64,000 nucleotides of DNA, taken from positions 100,984-164,983 of the forward strand of contig NZ_JAPJDL010000007.1 in the NCBI RefSeq assembly GCF_026242055.1, in the 5' to 3' direction. The notes beneath the pieces are model-generated. The model saw only the letters and a program-made list of their open reading frames with translations, was not told where the DNA came from and did no database searches. The translations under genes were made by a program, and so were the position numbers. This document shows positions 15,917-21,757 of the stretch, piece after piece. Numbering within the stretch: the stretch's first letter is position 1; every line of letters begins with the position of its first letter. Source of the stretch: Lentzea sp. NEAU-D7. Lineage in GTDB: Bacteria; Actinomycetota; Actinomycetes; Mycobacteriales; Pseudonocardiaceae.

Positions 15917-16377
15917 TGGGCAACCTGATCACTCAGGTTACCCAATCGGCCATGCCATCGTGAGGCGTGCACGACCTGAAGGTCCTTGGGGTCGAACGGG
16001 ATGACGTGGGCCGACTCGGTCATGCGGACGTAGACCACGCCGCGGGAGACGTCGTTCACGATGCCCGTTGAGCCGACCGGCGCCCAACCGGGAAACGCGG
16101 TGGACAGAATGCACACCGGCTCTCCCGAGACGAACGCGGGGACGCCTTCCTCGGGTGCCGGCGCGAGCATGATGTCAGCCGCACGAAGAAGAACCACGCC
16201 TCCGTTCTCAGCGCGGCCGAAGTAGTGCTCACCCTCGACACTGGGGATCTCGGCCTTCCCGATGATGGCGAAGAGCTGAGACTCAGGATGAGCACGGAGG
16301 ACGACGTCGTCCCCGTCCTCGAAGGGCGGCCCCTGCGCGACGGGAACGCCTGCGCCGTCCGGGCTCTTGTTACTCAC
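15913..16377 (-). CDS. Hypothetical phage protein (beta-rich), first gene of a sub-operon
   Basis: 154 residues starting VSNKSPDGAG at GTG 16377, after a strong GGGAGGGAG. It is rich in short beta segments, with an HYFGRAENGGVVLLRA stretch. A leftward promoter built from two operator-type sites lies 30 bases upstream (16406-16434). The last codons (encoding GNLSDQVAQ) overlap a second pair of the same sites. Function unknown. Confidence 0.6.
   Translation of the reverse strand: MSNKSPDGAGVPVAQGPPFEDGDDVVLRAHPESQLFAIIGKAEIPSVEGEHYFGRAENGGVVLLRAADIMLAPAPEEGVPAFVSGEPVCILSTAFPGWAPVGSTGIVNDVSRGVVYVRMTESAHVIPFDPKDLQVVHASRWHGRLGNLSDQVAQ
15917..15944. promoter_or_regulatory. Pair of stoperator-like repressor sites (inverted)
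   Basis: TGGGCAACCTGA (15917-15928) and CTCAGGTTACCCA (15932-15944) are two copies of the prophage 13-bp motif facing opposite ways, 3 bases apart. They lie inside the 3' end of the 15913 gene, at the junction with the next gene, so they cannot be a promoter for either. That placement is what stoperators do. Confidence 0.6.
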
Positions 16378-16402
16378 TGTTGCAGCTCCCTCCCTGTCGT
16401 TT

Positions 16403-16439
16403 CTCAGGTTACCCAATCGGCCAGCCGTGGGCAACCTGA
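16403..16439 (-). promoter_or_regulatory. Leftward promoter made of two repressor sites
   Basis: On the leftward strand, one site (16428-16439) gives TTGCCC as -35 and the other (16403-16415) gives TAACCT as -10, with exactly 17 bases between. The start of the 16377 gene lies about 22 bases after the predicted +1. The same geometry recurs at 49836 and 50768. A repressor bound to the sites would cover both hexamers. Confidence 0.65.
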
Positions 16440-16464
16440 TTGACGAGGGTTACACGAATTGCCG

Positions 16465-16842
16465 TCACTGGCGGGGGCGCTTGGGCGCGTCGAACCTGTC
16501 GTCAGTGCCGATGCCCCGGAGCAGGAAGCTCAGCATCGCCAGGCAGTGCCAGGCGGCGTGCGCCAGGTGCGGCAGGCCGCTTTCGGGGTCCAGCTCCTCG
16601 CCAGCCCAGAACGCCAGCAGGTGGCGCATGCAGGCGTCGAAGCTCAGGCTCCAGGCGTAGCCGCGCAGGTAGTTGTGCTGCGAGTACTTCGCCGCACCGA
16701 ACCCGGACGCCTCCGCCAGCACGAGCAGGGCTTTTGGGTCGAGGCTGCCCACCGAAGCCAGCTTCTTGCCCTTCTCCCCGCCAGTCTCCGACACCACGCG
16801 AACCTCTTCGCCGCGCTTGATGATCGGCTCGGGCGGCGCCAT
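16465..16842 (-). CDS. DUF5664 protein (dATP/dGTP diphosphohydrolase-like phage family)
   Basis: 125 residues. The signature KYSQHNYLRGYAWSLSFDA followed by HLLAFWAGEELDPESG and LPHLAHAAWHCLAM is that of phage DUF5664 proteins, often annotated as dATP/dGTP diphosphohydrolase-like. Such proteins are thought to act on nucleotides to favour phage replication, but activity is not shown here. ATG 16842 overlaps the upstream stop (TGATG). Together with the next gene it forms the unit following the leftmost ribozyme. Confidence 0.75.
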   Translation of the reverse strand: MAPPEPIIKRGEEVRVVSETGGEKGKKLASVGSLDPKALLVLAEASGFGAAKYSQHNYLRGYAWSLSFDACMRHLLAFWAGEELDPESGLPHLAHAAWHCLAMLSFLLRGIGTDDRFDAPKRPRQ

Positions 16843-17123
16843 CAGGCGGCCCTCAGTTCGCGCAGCTCGATGTATGGCGCCCACTCGGGGTGCCGGTTCA
16901 CCAACTCCCGCGCGTAGCGGCTGGTGTAGGCGTCGTTCAGGGCGAACGTGCCCGGCGCGGCAGCCTTGCTGCGCTCCCACCGCATCGTCTCCCAGAGCAT
17001 CTTCACCCCAAGCTTGCGCATCCCCGCCGAGAACCACTCGCCGGCGAGACGCTCCAAGGCCTCGAAGACCTCTGGGTTGTCCAGGTGAAACTGCTGGAAG
17101 CGCTCCTGGATGGTGTGCTGCAC
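16842..17123 (-). CDS. Conserved actinophage early protein of unknown function
   Basis: 93 residues (VQHTIQERFQQFHLDNPEVF...). It has the pattern FEALERLAGEWFSAGMRKLGVKMLWE, then NDAYTSRYARELVNRHPEW, seen in many small phage early proteins of unknown role. GTG 17123 follows GAGGAGG, which begins 2 bases after the 3' end of hammerhead copy 1. The predicted mRNA leader after cleavage is therefore only the ribozyme 3' part plus the SD. Confidence 0.65.
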   Translation of the reverse strand: MQHTIQERFQQFHLDNPEVFEALERLAGEWFSAGMRKLGVKMLWETMRWERSKAAAPGTFALNDAYTSRYARELVNRHPEWAPYIELRELRAA

Positions 17124-17137
17124 TCAGTCCTCCTCGT

Positions 17138-17197
17138 GGCAGGCTCATCAGCGCGGGGATGCCAGCCCCACGGACCCGGCTCGCGCCGGGTTTCGCC
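17138..17197 (-). ncRNA. Type II hammerhead ribozyme, copy 1
   Basis: Leftward strand, 60 nt: GGC, GAAA, stem III CCCGGC/GCCGGG with a GCGA tetraloop, cleavage triplet GUC, stem I CGUGGGG/CCCCGCG with loop CUGGCAU, core CUGAUGA, then GCC closing stem II and UGCC. UGCC can pair with GGCA of loop I. Predicted cleavage is between 17173 and 17172. The stop codon (TAA) of the 17198 gene abuts the first G, and the SD of the next gene follows the 3' end. Confidence 0.88.
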
Positions 17198-17641
17198 TTA
17201 CTTCCTCGCCTCGTTGAAGTGGCGGACCCAGAAGTTGGTTACCGTCGAGTCGATCACCAGATGCGGCACCTCGACGATGCGCGCGACGAGGTCGCGCACC
17301 AACGCTCCGTCCCCCGCCGCCCGCGCCAAACGCGCGAAGTCCTGATACGCGCGCTCCTTGCGCTCCAGTAGCGGCGCCGCGCGCTTGCGTAGCTCGTCAT
17401 AGGGCAGCGCCACGACGTGGCGCACGTGGGCGCTCATCGCCTCGTCGTTCACCAGCCGTAGGCGCCACACCTCCCGCGGTATGGCTGGAATCAGGATGTC
17501 GAGCGCGTCAAGGCACCCGTCGCACCGGTTGCGGTCGTTGCCCGCGTGGTAGATCGAGGACCCCATCGCGTCGATCTCCGGGCAGCCCGGCGTGTAGCAC
17601 AGGCCGCCGAAGTTACCCCTCGCCTCACTGGCCTTGGTCAT
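17198..17641 (-). CDS. Hypothetical phage early protein with Cys pairs
   Basis: 147 residues. The N-terminus has CYTPGCPEID and, about 20 residues later, RNRCDGCLDAL, a CxxxC...CxxC set that could bind zinc. A helical region with DFARLARAAGDGALVRDLVARI follows. ATG 17641 follows GAGGGAG. The gene is framed by hammerhead copies 2 (5') and 1 (3'), so its mRNA is predicted to be released as a single-gene RNA. Function unknown. Confidence 0.6.
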   Translation of the reverse strand: MTKASEARGNFGGLCYTPGCPEIDAMGSSIYHAGNDRNRCDGCLDALDILIPAIPREVWRLRLVNDEAMSAHVRHVVALPYDELRKRAAPLLERKERAYQDFARLARAAGDGALVRDLVARIVEVPHLVIDSTVTNFWVRHFNEARK

Positions 17642-17658
17642 CTTGTCTCCCTCATCTC

Positions 17659-17714
17659 GGCAGGCTCATCAGCACAGGGATGCCAGCCCTGCGGACGCCT
17701 CACGGCGTTTCGCC
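17659..17714 (-). ncRNA. Type II hammerhead ribozyme, copy 2
   Basis: 56 nt: GGC, GAAA, stem III CGCC/GGCG with a GUGA tetraloop, GUC, stem I CGCAGGG/CCCUGUG, loop CUGGCAU, CUGAUGA, GCC, UGCC. Compared with copy 1, stems I and III differ at several paired positions but pairing is kept. Predicted cleavage is 17694/17693. Confidence 0.87.
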
Positions 17715-17718
17715 TCGT

Positions 17719-18081
17719 TCATGCGAGGTGGTGGAGCGAGACGGCGTGGGGCTGCACTCGCCCATCTGCGTAGTGGACAAAGATGTGCGCCCCCTTCAGC
17801 TCGTCGTCACCCGCATCAGGGACCAGTTCTCGCGCCGGGGTGCAGCCGTCCTCAACGATCGGCTCGTCGTAGCCGCCGCTGCCGTCGAAGTCCTCCGCCG
17901 GCACCCACCGCTGACCACAGCAGTTGTCCTCGTCGTCGAAATCCAGGCCGATCTCACGAGCCCGGCGGTTGGCTTCATCTGCGGAGGCCGCCTCGATCAC
18001 CACGTGTTTCGTGATCCCGCGCTCCGGGTCGTACACGAATCGGCCACCCGTGTTGAGCTGGCGGAACTCGTAGAACTGCAT
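17719..18081 (-). CDS. Hypothetical acidic phage early protein
   Basis: 120 residues (MQFYEFRQLNTGGRFVYDPERG...), strongly acidic in the middle (DFDDEDNCCGQRW, AEDFDGSGGYDEPIVED). It begins with a beta strand and a short helix (ASADEANRRAREIGLDF), a layout shared by several small phage proteins of unknown role. The start is at ATG 18081, after AGGAGGAG. It sits between hammerhead copies 3 and 2. Confidence 0.6.
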   Translation of the reverse strand: MQFYEFRQLNTGGRFVYDPERGITKHVVIEAASADEANRRAREIGLDFDDEDNCCGQRWVPAEDFDGSGGYDEPIVEDGCTPARELVPDAGDDELKGAHIFVHYADGRVQPHAVSLHHLA

Positions 18082-18097
18082 GGGCACTCCTCCTGCT

Positions 18098-18153
18098 GGC
18101 AGGCTCGTCAACGCAGGGATGCCAGCCCTGCGGACCCCCGTGGGGGTTTCGCC
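18098..18153 (-). ncRNA. Type II hammerhead ribozyme, copy 3 (core substitution)
   Basis: 56 nt: GAAA, stem III CCCC/GGGG with loop CACG, GUC, a fully paired stem I CGCAGGG/CCCUGCG, loop CUGGCAU. The core reads UUGACGA instead of CUGAUGA or CUGACGA, so the essential C3 is U. Since C3 pairs with G8 in the active hammerhead core, this copy is probably slow or inactive. Formal cleavage site 18133/18132. Confidence 0.78.
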
Positions 18154-18157
18154 TCAA

Positions 18158-18496
18158 TCAGTGCTCGGCGCCGGCCAGTCCCACCTCGACCAGGGACAGA
18201 AAGTGCTTGTCCCCTAGGTGGTAGGTCTCCGTGCGCCAGTCGCTGCGGTACTGCTCTCTCGCGTGCCTCTCGCAAAGCGGGCACAGGGAGCCTCGCTCCA
18301 CGCGAGTCGCGACCCCGTCGCAGTAGTCGCAAATGGGCCGAACTCCCAGGACCTCCGCCCGCGCGGTGTGACCCCAGGACCCCGTGATCAGTCGGGCCAG
18401 CAGTTCGGCCTGGTCTGCGTCGTAGGCCAGCGGATAGACCGTCGTGCGGTCTTGCTCGTCTCGCAGCCTGACGGCGAACTCCCGCAACTCGCTCAT
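18158..18496 (-). CDS. Hypothetical phage early protein with zinc-finger-like motif
   Basis: 112 residues. A helical/beta N-terminus (MSELREFAVRLRDEQDRTTVY) precedes ICDYCDGVATRVERGSLCPLCERH, two CxxC pairs with a His: a likely structural zinc site. The start is placed at ATG 18496 rather than the GTG 9 bases earlier, because GAGGGAG then has good spacing. It is framed by hammerhead copies 4 and 3. Function unknown. Confidence 0.6.
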   Translation of the reverse strand: MSELREFAVRLRDEQDRTTVYPLAYDADQAELLARLITGSWGHTARAEVLGVRPICDYCDGVATRVERGSLCPLCERHAREQYRSDWRTETYHLGDKHFLSLVEVGLAGAEH

Positions 18497-18516
18497 CGTC
18501 CACACTCCCTCTGTTC

Positions 18517-18577
18517 GGCAGGCTCGTCAGCGCGGGGATGCCAGCCCCACGGACCGTCCGCAATGGACGGTTTCGCC
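18517..18577 (-). ncRNA. Type II hammerhead ribozyme, copy 4
   Basis: 61 nt: GAAA, stem III CCGUCC/GGACGG with loop AUUGC, GUC, stem I CGUGGGG/CCCCGCG, loop CUGGCAU, core CUGACGA (position 7 may be any base), GCC, UGCC. Predicted cleavage is 18552/18551. Confidence 0.88.
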
Positions 18578-18580
18578 CTG

Positions 18581-18619
18581 TCATAACGGGTGCCACTGGT
18601 ACTGCCTGATCGGCGGCAT
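18581..18619 (-). CDS. 12-codon mini-ORF (PIRQxQ peptide 1)
   Basis: ATG 18619 follows a strong GAGGAGAGGG and encodes only MPPIRQYQWHPL before TGA. The stop lies 3 bases from the start of hammerhead copy 4, exactly where real genes of this operon end. A second mini-ORF at 18834 encodes the related MLPIRQEQYFHR. Similar sequence, a good SD and the position between gene and ribozyme suggest translation. It could be a leader or minigene; function unknown. Confidence 0.4.
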   Translation of the reverse strand: MPPIRQYQWHPL

Positions 18620-18637
18620 GGTGTCCCTCTCCTCTCG

Positions 18638-18808
18638 TCAGCCGGCGAGCTGGTCCGCGGGGCCGCAGAACCTGTTGCCCATTACTTGGCAGATCCAGCC
18701 GGGGTCGTCCTCCTGGAGCTCTCTGAGAGGCACGACCGGCAGGTTCGTCATCGTCAGCCCCGTCACCAGGACGAGGGCCAACACCTTGCGCAGCAGTCGA
18801 ATCGACAT
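18638..18808 (-). CDS. Small secreted or membrane protein, 56 aa
   Basis: ATG 18808. The N-terminus MSIRLLRKVLALVLVTGL is basic then hydrophobic, like a signal peptide or membrane anchor. A short polar domain follows with two cysteines (WICQVMGNRFCGP) that could form a disulfide. No strong SD is seen. It lies between the 18872 gene and hammerhead copy 4, flanked by two similar 12-codon ORFs. Not recognised; possibly a superinfection or envelope-acting peptide, which is speculation. Confidence 0.5.
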   Translation of the reverse strand: MSIRLLRKVLALVLVTGLTMTNLPVVPLRELQEDDPGWICQVMGNRFCGPADQLAG

Positions 18809-18833
18809 GGCCGCATTCCCTTCGTTGCTTGAG

Positions 18834-18872
18834 CTATCTGTGGAAGTACTGCTCCTGGCGAATCGGCAACAT
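18834..18872 (-). CDS. 12-codon mini-ORF (PIRQxQ peptide 2)
   Basis: ATG 18872 overlaps the TGA of the 18872-19456 gene (TGATG), so it can be reached by re-initiation. It encodes MLPIRQEQYFHR then TAG. It shares M-x-PIRQ-x-Q-aromatic with the mini-ORF at 18581. No independent function can be read from the sequence. Confidence 0.35.
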   Translation of the reverse strand: MLPIRQEQYFHR

Positions 18873-19456
18873 CAGTGCCTCACCTCGCCGAAGCACGCGA
18901 CCTGTGCAACCAGGTCACCCGAAACGGCGTCCAGGTCCTGAACCTGGATGCCGTCCGCGTCTCTGTCCGCCCACGCCGTACGGAAGTAGTGGGCGGATCG
19001 GGCATGGACGAGTTTCTGCTCGGGATCGGCCAGCATCAGGAAGGCGATGCGGATGTCGCCGTAGGTCAGATGGAAGTCCCGGTCGTTTGCCATGTCGACC
19101 ACAGTGAACCTGGTCCCCGACGGGGTTTCCGCTTCGTTCGCCAGGTTCAGCGGGTCCATCCAGTGGTCGGCCCCCTGGCTCATCAACTCCATGATGCAGC
19201 GGACGTTCTCGTCCGTGATGGCACGGTGATCCTGCGCGGCCACCCACTCGCTGACTGTCCGAACCCGCAGGCGCCAGGCGTCCGCGTAGCTCTCTCGCTC
19301 CCATCCGCCCGGATCACGAACCGACACCTTGGCGGTGCCGTTGTACTCAGCGCCCCGCGTGACCCGCAGGAAGGTTCCGGGCATCCCGCGGAAGTTCGCG
19401 ATCGAGTCACCCTCGTTTATGCGTTCGCCGGCCTCGTTCAACACCAGGTGCGGCAT
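18872..19456 (-). CDS. Hypothetical phage early protein
   Basis: 194 residues starting MPHLVLNEAGERINEGDSIA. The first 65 residues look like a small beta-barrel (GMPGTFLRVTRGAEYNGTAKVSV), as seen at the front of several actinophage early proteins, followed by a mixed domain of unknown fold. ATG 19456 was chosen over one 18 bases upstream, which lies only 1 base beyond the ribozyme. It follows hammerhead copy 5 and is the first gene of the only unit here with several ORFs. Confidence 0.6.
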   Translation of the reverse strand: MPHLVLNEAGERINEGDSIANFRGMPGTFLRVTRGAEYNGTAKVSVRDPGGWERESYADAWRLRVRTVSEWVAAQDHRAITDENVRCIMELMSQGADHWMDPLNLANEAETPSGTRFTVVDMANDRDFHLTYGDIRIAFLMLADPEQKLVHARSAHYFRTAWADRDADGIQVQDLDAVSGDLVAQVACFGEVRH

Positions 19457-19474
19457 TTCGTTCCCCTCTCGCAT

Positions 19475-19535
19475 GGCAGGCTCATCAGCGCAGGGATGCC
19501 AGCCCTGCGGACCGTCCGCCTTGGACGGTTTCGCC
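19475..19535 (-). ncRNA. Type II hammerhead ribozyme, copy 5
   Basis: 61 nt: GAAA, stem III CCGUCC/GGACGG with loop AAGGC, GUC, stem I CGCAGGG/CCCUGCG, loop CUGGCAU, CUGAUGA, GCC, UGCC. The TAG stop of the 19536 gene abuts the first G. Predicted cleavage is 19510/19509. Confidence 0.88.
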
Positions 19536-19814
19536 CTAGACGCCCTCGATCACGCGGACGAACTCCTGGGCCGCGCACAGGAACTCCTCGTAGGTTCTCG
19601 GGGCTTCGGTCATGAATCGCTCGGGTTTTCCGACGCGGATCGTCGACCACTCATCCGTCTCCCTGAGCCGGACGCCGAAGTGCAACCGCTGGTACCCAAC
19701 GGGGTTGGCGAGTCGGTTGAGGTTCCGGCCGTCCTGCGATGGCCAGTCGACCGCGAACCAGCGGTCACTACTCGCATTGGTCAGCTCGGGCGGCGTCGAC
19801 TTGATGTCGTTCAT
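19536..19814 (-). CDS. Hypothetical phage early protein, 92 aa
   Basis: It starts MNDIKSTPPELTNASSD at ATG 19814, after GAGAGGCG, and is beta-rich (RLHFGVRLRETDEWSTIRVG) with a helical tail. No family recognised. It is framed on both sides by hammerhead copies 6 and 5. Confidence 0.55.
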   Translation of the reverse strand: MNDIKSTPPELTNASSDRWFAVDWPSQDGRNLNRLANPVGYQRLHFGVRLRETDEWSTIRVGKPERFMTEAPRTYEEFLCAAQEFVRVIEGV

Positions 19815-19833
19815 GTGGCGCCTCTCGGCTCTT

Positions 19834-19894
19834 GGCAGGCTCATCAGCGCAGGGATGCCAGCCCCGCGGACCCGGCTGCGAGCCGGGTTTCGCC
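19834..19894 (-). ncRNA. Type II hammerhead ribozyme, copy 6
   Basis: 61 nt: GAAA, stem III CCCGGC/GCCGGG with loop UCGCA, GUC, stem I CGCGGGG/CCCUGCG (one G-U pair), loop CUGGCAU, CUGAUGA, GCC, UGCC. The TGA of the 19895 gene abuts the first G. Predicted cleavage is 19869/19868. Confidence 0.88.
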
Positions 19895-20737
19895 TCATCT
19901 CGGATCGGGCTCACGTCCCTGCGCGGCGTCGAACTCGCGCACCGTTCGCACCGCGACCCTGACGGCCTCGTTGATCACGGAGCCGACGTCCCAGGCCGGG
20001 TTCTCGCCCTCCGTGGCCGCCACGACGCGCTCCAGGCTGGCTGGGCCGGCAACGACCGCATCCCAGACCACGTCGGGCACCTCGTCCTCGTCCTCGTCCC
20101 CGTGACCCGACTCGTCCTTGAGGTTCTCGGGAGGTGTCGGCGTGTCGGAGCTGGCCTCCCAGCGGGCGTCCTCCTCCCGGCGGCTCAGTGCCGCCCGCGC
20201 CTCTGCCTCGGCTTCGCCCTCGTCGAAGAAGCCGCCGACCGCTTCGACTTCCTCCCAGGAGTCCCGGTCCTCGTGGTCCGGGTTGGTCCAGGTCGTTCGC
20301 TTCTCGATCACGAAGCGGACAGCCTCGTTGTTGGCCCAGGAGCGGTACTCGTCCCGCTCATCACGCAGGAGCTGCAAGCCCCCGCTCTCCATCTGCTCGG
20401 GGTTGCCGCGCTTGGCACCCGTCCAGAAGTCCACGTCGTCGGGCATCACGTACCAGATCGCGAACGCTCCGTCGCTCGGGCGGTCGACCAGAGTGACCGC
20501 ACCGTGGATCGCCCGTGCGTAGCGCTCAAAGATCCGCACAGCGAGCGGGCTGGAGTAGCGGTAGGCCAAACGCATCCAGGCGGCGGACAGCGGTCCAAAG
20601 TCGTCGTCGATCGGGAGGTAGTTGCGGCGAAGGAAAGTGATCACGTTCGTCACAGCGGCCCCCGTCGTGCGCGGGTTCTCCGCGTACTCGTCGTGCTCGA
20701 TGCGGTAGCGGAACTCGGGAATCAGCGTGCTTGTCAT
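19895..20737 (-). CDS. Hypothetical phage early protein, 280 aa
   Basis: The largest product of the ribozyme-punctuated arm. A helical N-terminal region (TSTLIPEFRYRIEHDEYAEN...) is followed by a beta segment (GAFAIWYVMPDDVDFWTG), then a long low-complexity acidic stretch (DESGHGDEDEDEVPDVVWD) before a short helical end. The charge suggests protein binding or DNA mimicry, but no family is recognised. ATG 20737 follows AAGGGGAG. It is framed by hammerhead copies 7 and 6. Confidence 0.6.
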   Translation of the reverse strand: MTSTLIPEFRYRIEHDEYAENPRTTGAAVTNVITFLRRNYLPIDDDFGPLSAAWMRLAYRYSSPLAVRIFERYARAIHGAVTLVDRPSDGAFAIWYVMPDDVDFWTGAKRGNPEQMESGGLQLLRDERDEYRSWANNEAVRFVIEKRTTWTNPDHEDRDSWEEVEAVGGFFDEGEAEAEARAALSRREEDARWEASSDTPTPPENLKDESGHGDEDEDEVPDVVWDAVVAGPASLERVVAATEGENPAWDVGSVINEAVRVAVRTVREFDAAQGREPDPR

Positions 20738-20753
20738 GGGCTCCCCTTCTCAT

Positions 20754-20814
20754 GGCAGGCTCATCAGCACGGGCATGCCAGGCCCGTGGACCGTCGTAAG
20801 TGGACGGTTTCGCC
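20754..20814 (-). ncRNA. Type II hammerhead ribozyme, copy 7
   Basis: 61 nt: GAAA, stem III CCGUC/GACGG with a 7-base loop, GUC, a fully paired stem I CACGGGC/GCCCGUG, loop CUGGCAU, CUGAUGA, GCC, UGCC. Stem I is changed on both strands relative to copies 1-6, a clear covariation. Predicted cleavage is 20789/20788. Confidence 0.88.
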
Positions 20815-20818
20815 AGAC

Positions 20819-21007
20819 TCATGGGGTGCGGACGCACACCCGGTACGTGACCCCGTTCGGGGTGGTCGTCTCGTACTGATGGGCGCAGAAGACGCCTTGA
20901 ACGGTCTCGGGCGAGATCCAGGCGACCAGGAAGACCATGCCGACCGCCAGGCCGACCGTGACGATCCAGACGGCCGCGAACACCATCAGGGCATTGCGAG
21001 TTTTCAC
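20819..21007 (-). CDS. Small membrane protein, 62 aa
   Basis: It starts VKTRNALMVFAAVWIVTVG: a short basic cap, then one long or two short membrane segments (to about residue 32), and an external tail with two cysteines (FCAHQYETTTPNGVTYRVC). GTG 21007 follows GGAG at good spacing; longer readings of the frame run through hammerhead copy 8 and are rejected. An envelope-located early phage protein; function unknown. Confidence 0.6.
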   Translation of the reverse strand: MKTRNALMVFAAVWIVTVGLAVGMVFLVAWISPETVQGVFCAHQYETTTPNGVTYRVCVRTP

Positions 21008-21025
21008 TGGTACTCCAAGGGATTT

Positions 21026-21085
21026 GGCAGGCTCGTCAGCACGGACACGCCAGGTCCGTGGACGGGAGTCCCCTCCCGTTTCGCC
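21026..21085 (-). ncRNA. Type II hammerhead ribozyme, copy 8
   Basis: 60 nt: GAAA, stem III CGGGAG/CUCCCG with a GGGA tetraloop, GUC, stem I CACGGAC/GUCCGUG (perfect), loop CUGGCGU, core CUGACGA, GCC, UGCC. Loop I differs by one base (GGCG instead of GGCA), which still pairs with UGCC through G-U. Predicted cleavage is 21061/21060. Confidence 0.87.
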
Positions 21086-21101
21086 AGTGCCGGCCAGGTG
21101 C

Positions 21102-21671
21102 TCAGAGTTGACCGATCGCCTGCGCCAGCAGGATTGCCCGCTCAGGAGTCGTCTCGACCGTGAAGCAGACGCGCTCGTATCGGGCGTCCACCTCAACGCG
21201 CATCTCCTCGTCGTTCCCGCCGAGCCGCACTGAGTTGTCTTGCTTCTGTACGTAGGCTCGGTCGCCTAGCGCAGACCGGATGCTTTCGGCCCGGCGAACA
21301 ATCGCCGCCTCTTCCTCGTCGTGAGCCCGCTTCCGCGCCAGCGTCTCCCCGAGCACCGGGAGCGCCCTGGGAAGCAGTTGGCGCTTGATGTCGCCCGCGA
21401 TCTCCTCAGGCGTCTTGCGCACCGAGGCCTGGATTTCCACGATCATGCCGGGCGGTCGGAAGCGGTACAGCCCCCTCACGGAGAGCCCGATCTGGAAGTG
21501 GGTCACGCTGGCGTAATGGTTGAACCTGAAGTGAAATTCGAGGCCATCCGGACCCGTCAGGAAGGCGTTCTGCTTGTTCTCCCACTGTCCGGGAGAGGCA
21601 CTCCAGCCGTCGCCCAGCTCAGTCGCGATTTCCTTCGCGATTGAGAGCACGTCGAACTGCGGCTCGGTCAT
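21102..21671 (-). CDS. Hypothetical phage early protein, 189 aa
   Basis: It starts MTEPQFDVLSIAKEIATELG at ATG 21671, after TAGGAGGAG. Mixed alpha/beta: a beta-rich centre (GLEFHFRFNHYASVTHFQIGLSV), a helical charged segment (LARKRAHDEEEAAIVRRAES) and a final beta-helix part. No recognised family. It is framed by hammerhead copies 9 and 8. Confidence 0.58.
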   Translation of the reverse strand: MTEPQFDVLSIAKEIATELGDGWSASPGQWENKQNAFLTGPDGLEFHFRFNHYASVTHFQIGLSVRGLYRFRPPGMIVEIQASVRKTPEEIAGDIKRQLLPRALPVLGETLARKRAHDEEEAAIVRRAESIRSALGDRAYVQKQDNSVRLGGNDEEMRVEVDARYERVCFTVETTPERAILLAQAIGQL

Positions 21672-21693
21672 CAAGACCACTCCTCCTATTGAT

Positions 21694-21753
21694 GGCAGGC
21701 TCGTCAGCACGGACATGCCAGGTCCGCGGACGGGAGTTGGCTCCCGTTTCGCC
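21694..21753 (-). ncRNA. Type II hammerhead ribozyme, copy 9
   Basis: 60 nt: GAAA, stem III CGGGAG/CUCCCG with loop CCAA, GUC, stem I CGCGGAC/GUCCGUG (one G-U), loop CUGGCAU, core CUGACGA, GCC, UGCC. Predicted cleavage is 21729/21728. Confidence 0.88.
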
Positions 21754-21757
21754 GTGG

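Noticed and set aside
16444..16459. A further copy of the repressor motif (GAGGGTTACACGAATT)
   Set aside because: Too many mismatches at conserved positions; left out of the site count.
17138..17197. The repeats as simple intrinsic terminators
   Set aside because: No T run follows stem III or stem I on the transcribed strand, and the conserved single-stranded GAAA, GUC and CUGAUGA would be unexplained.
18108..18596. A 162-codon leftward open frame spanning ribozymes 3 and 4
   Set aside because: It crosses two ribozyme copies and is out of frame with the better-supported 18158 gene.
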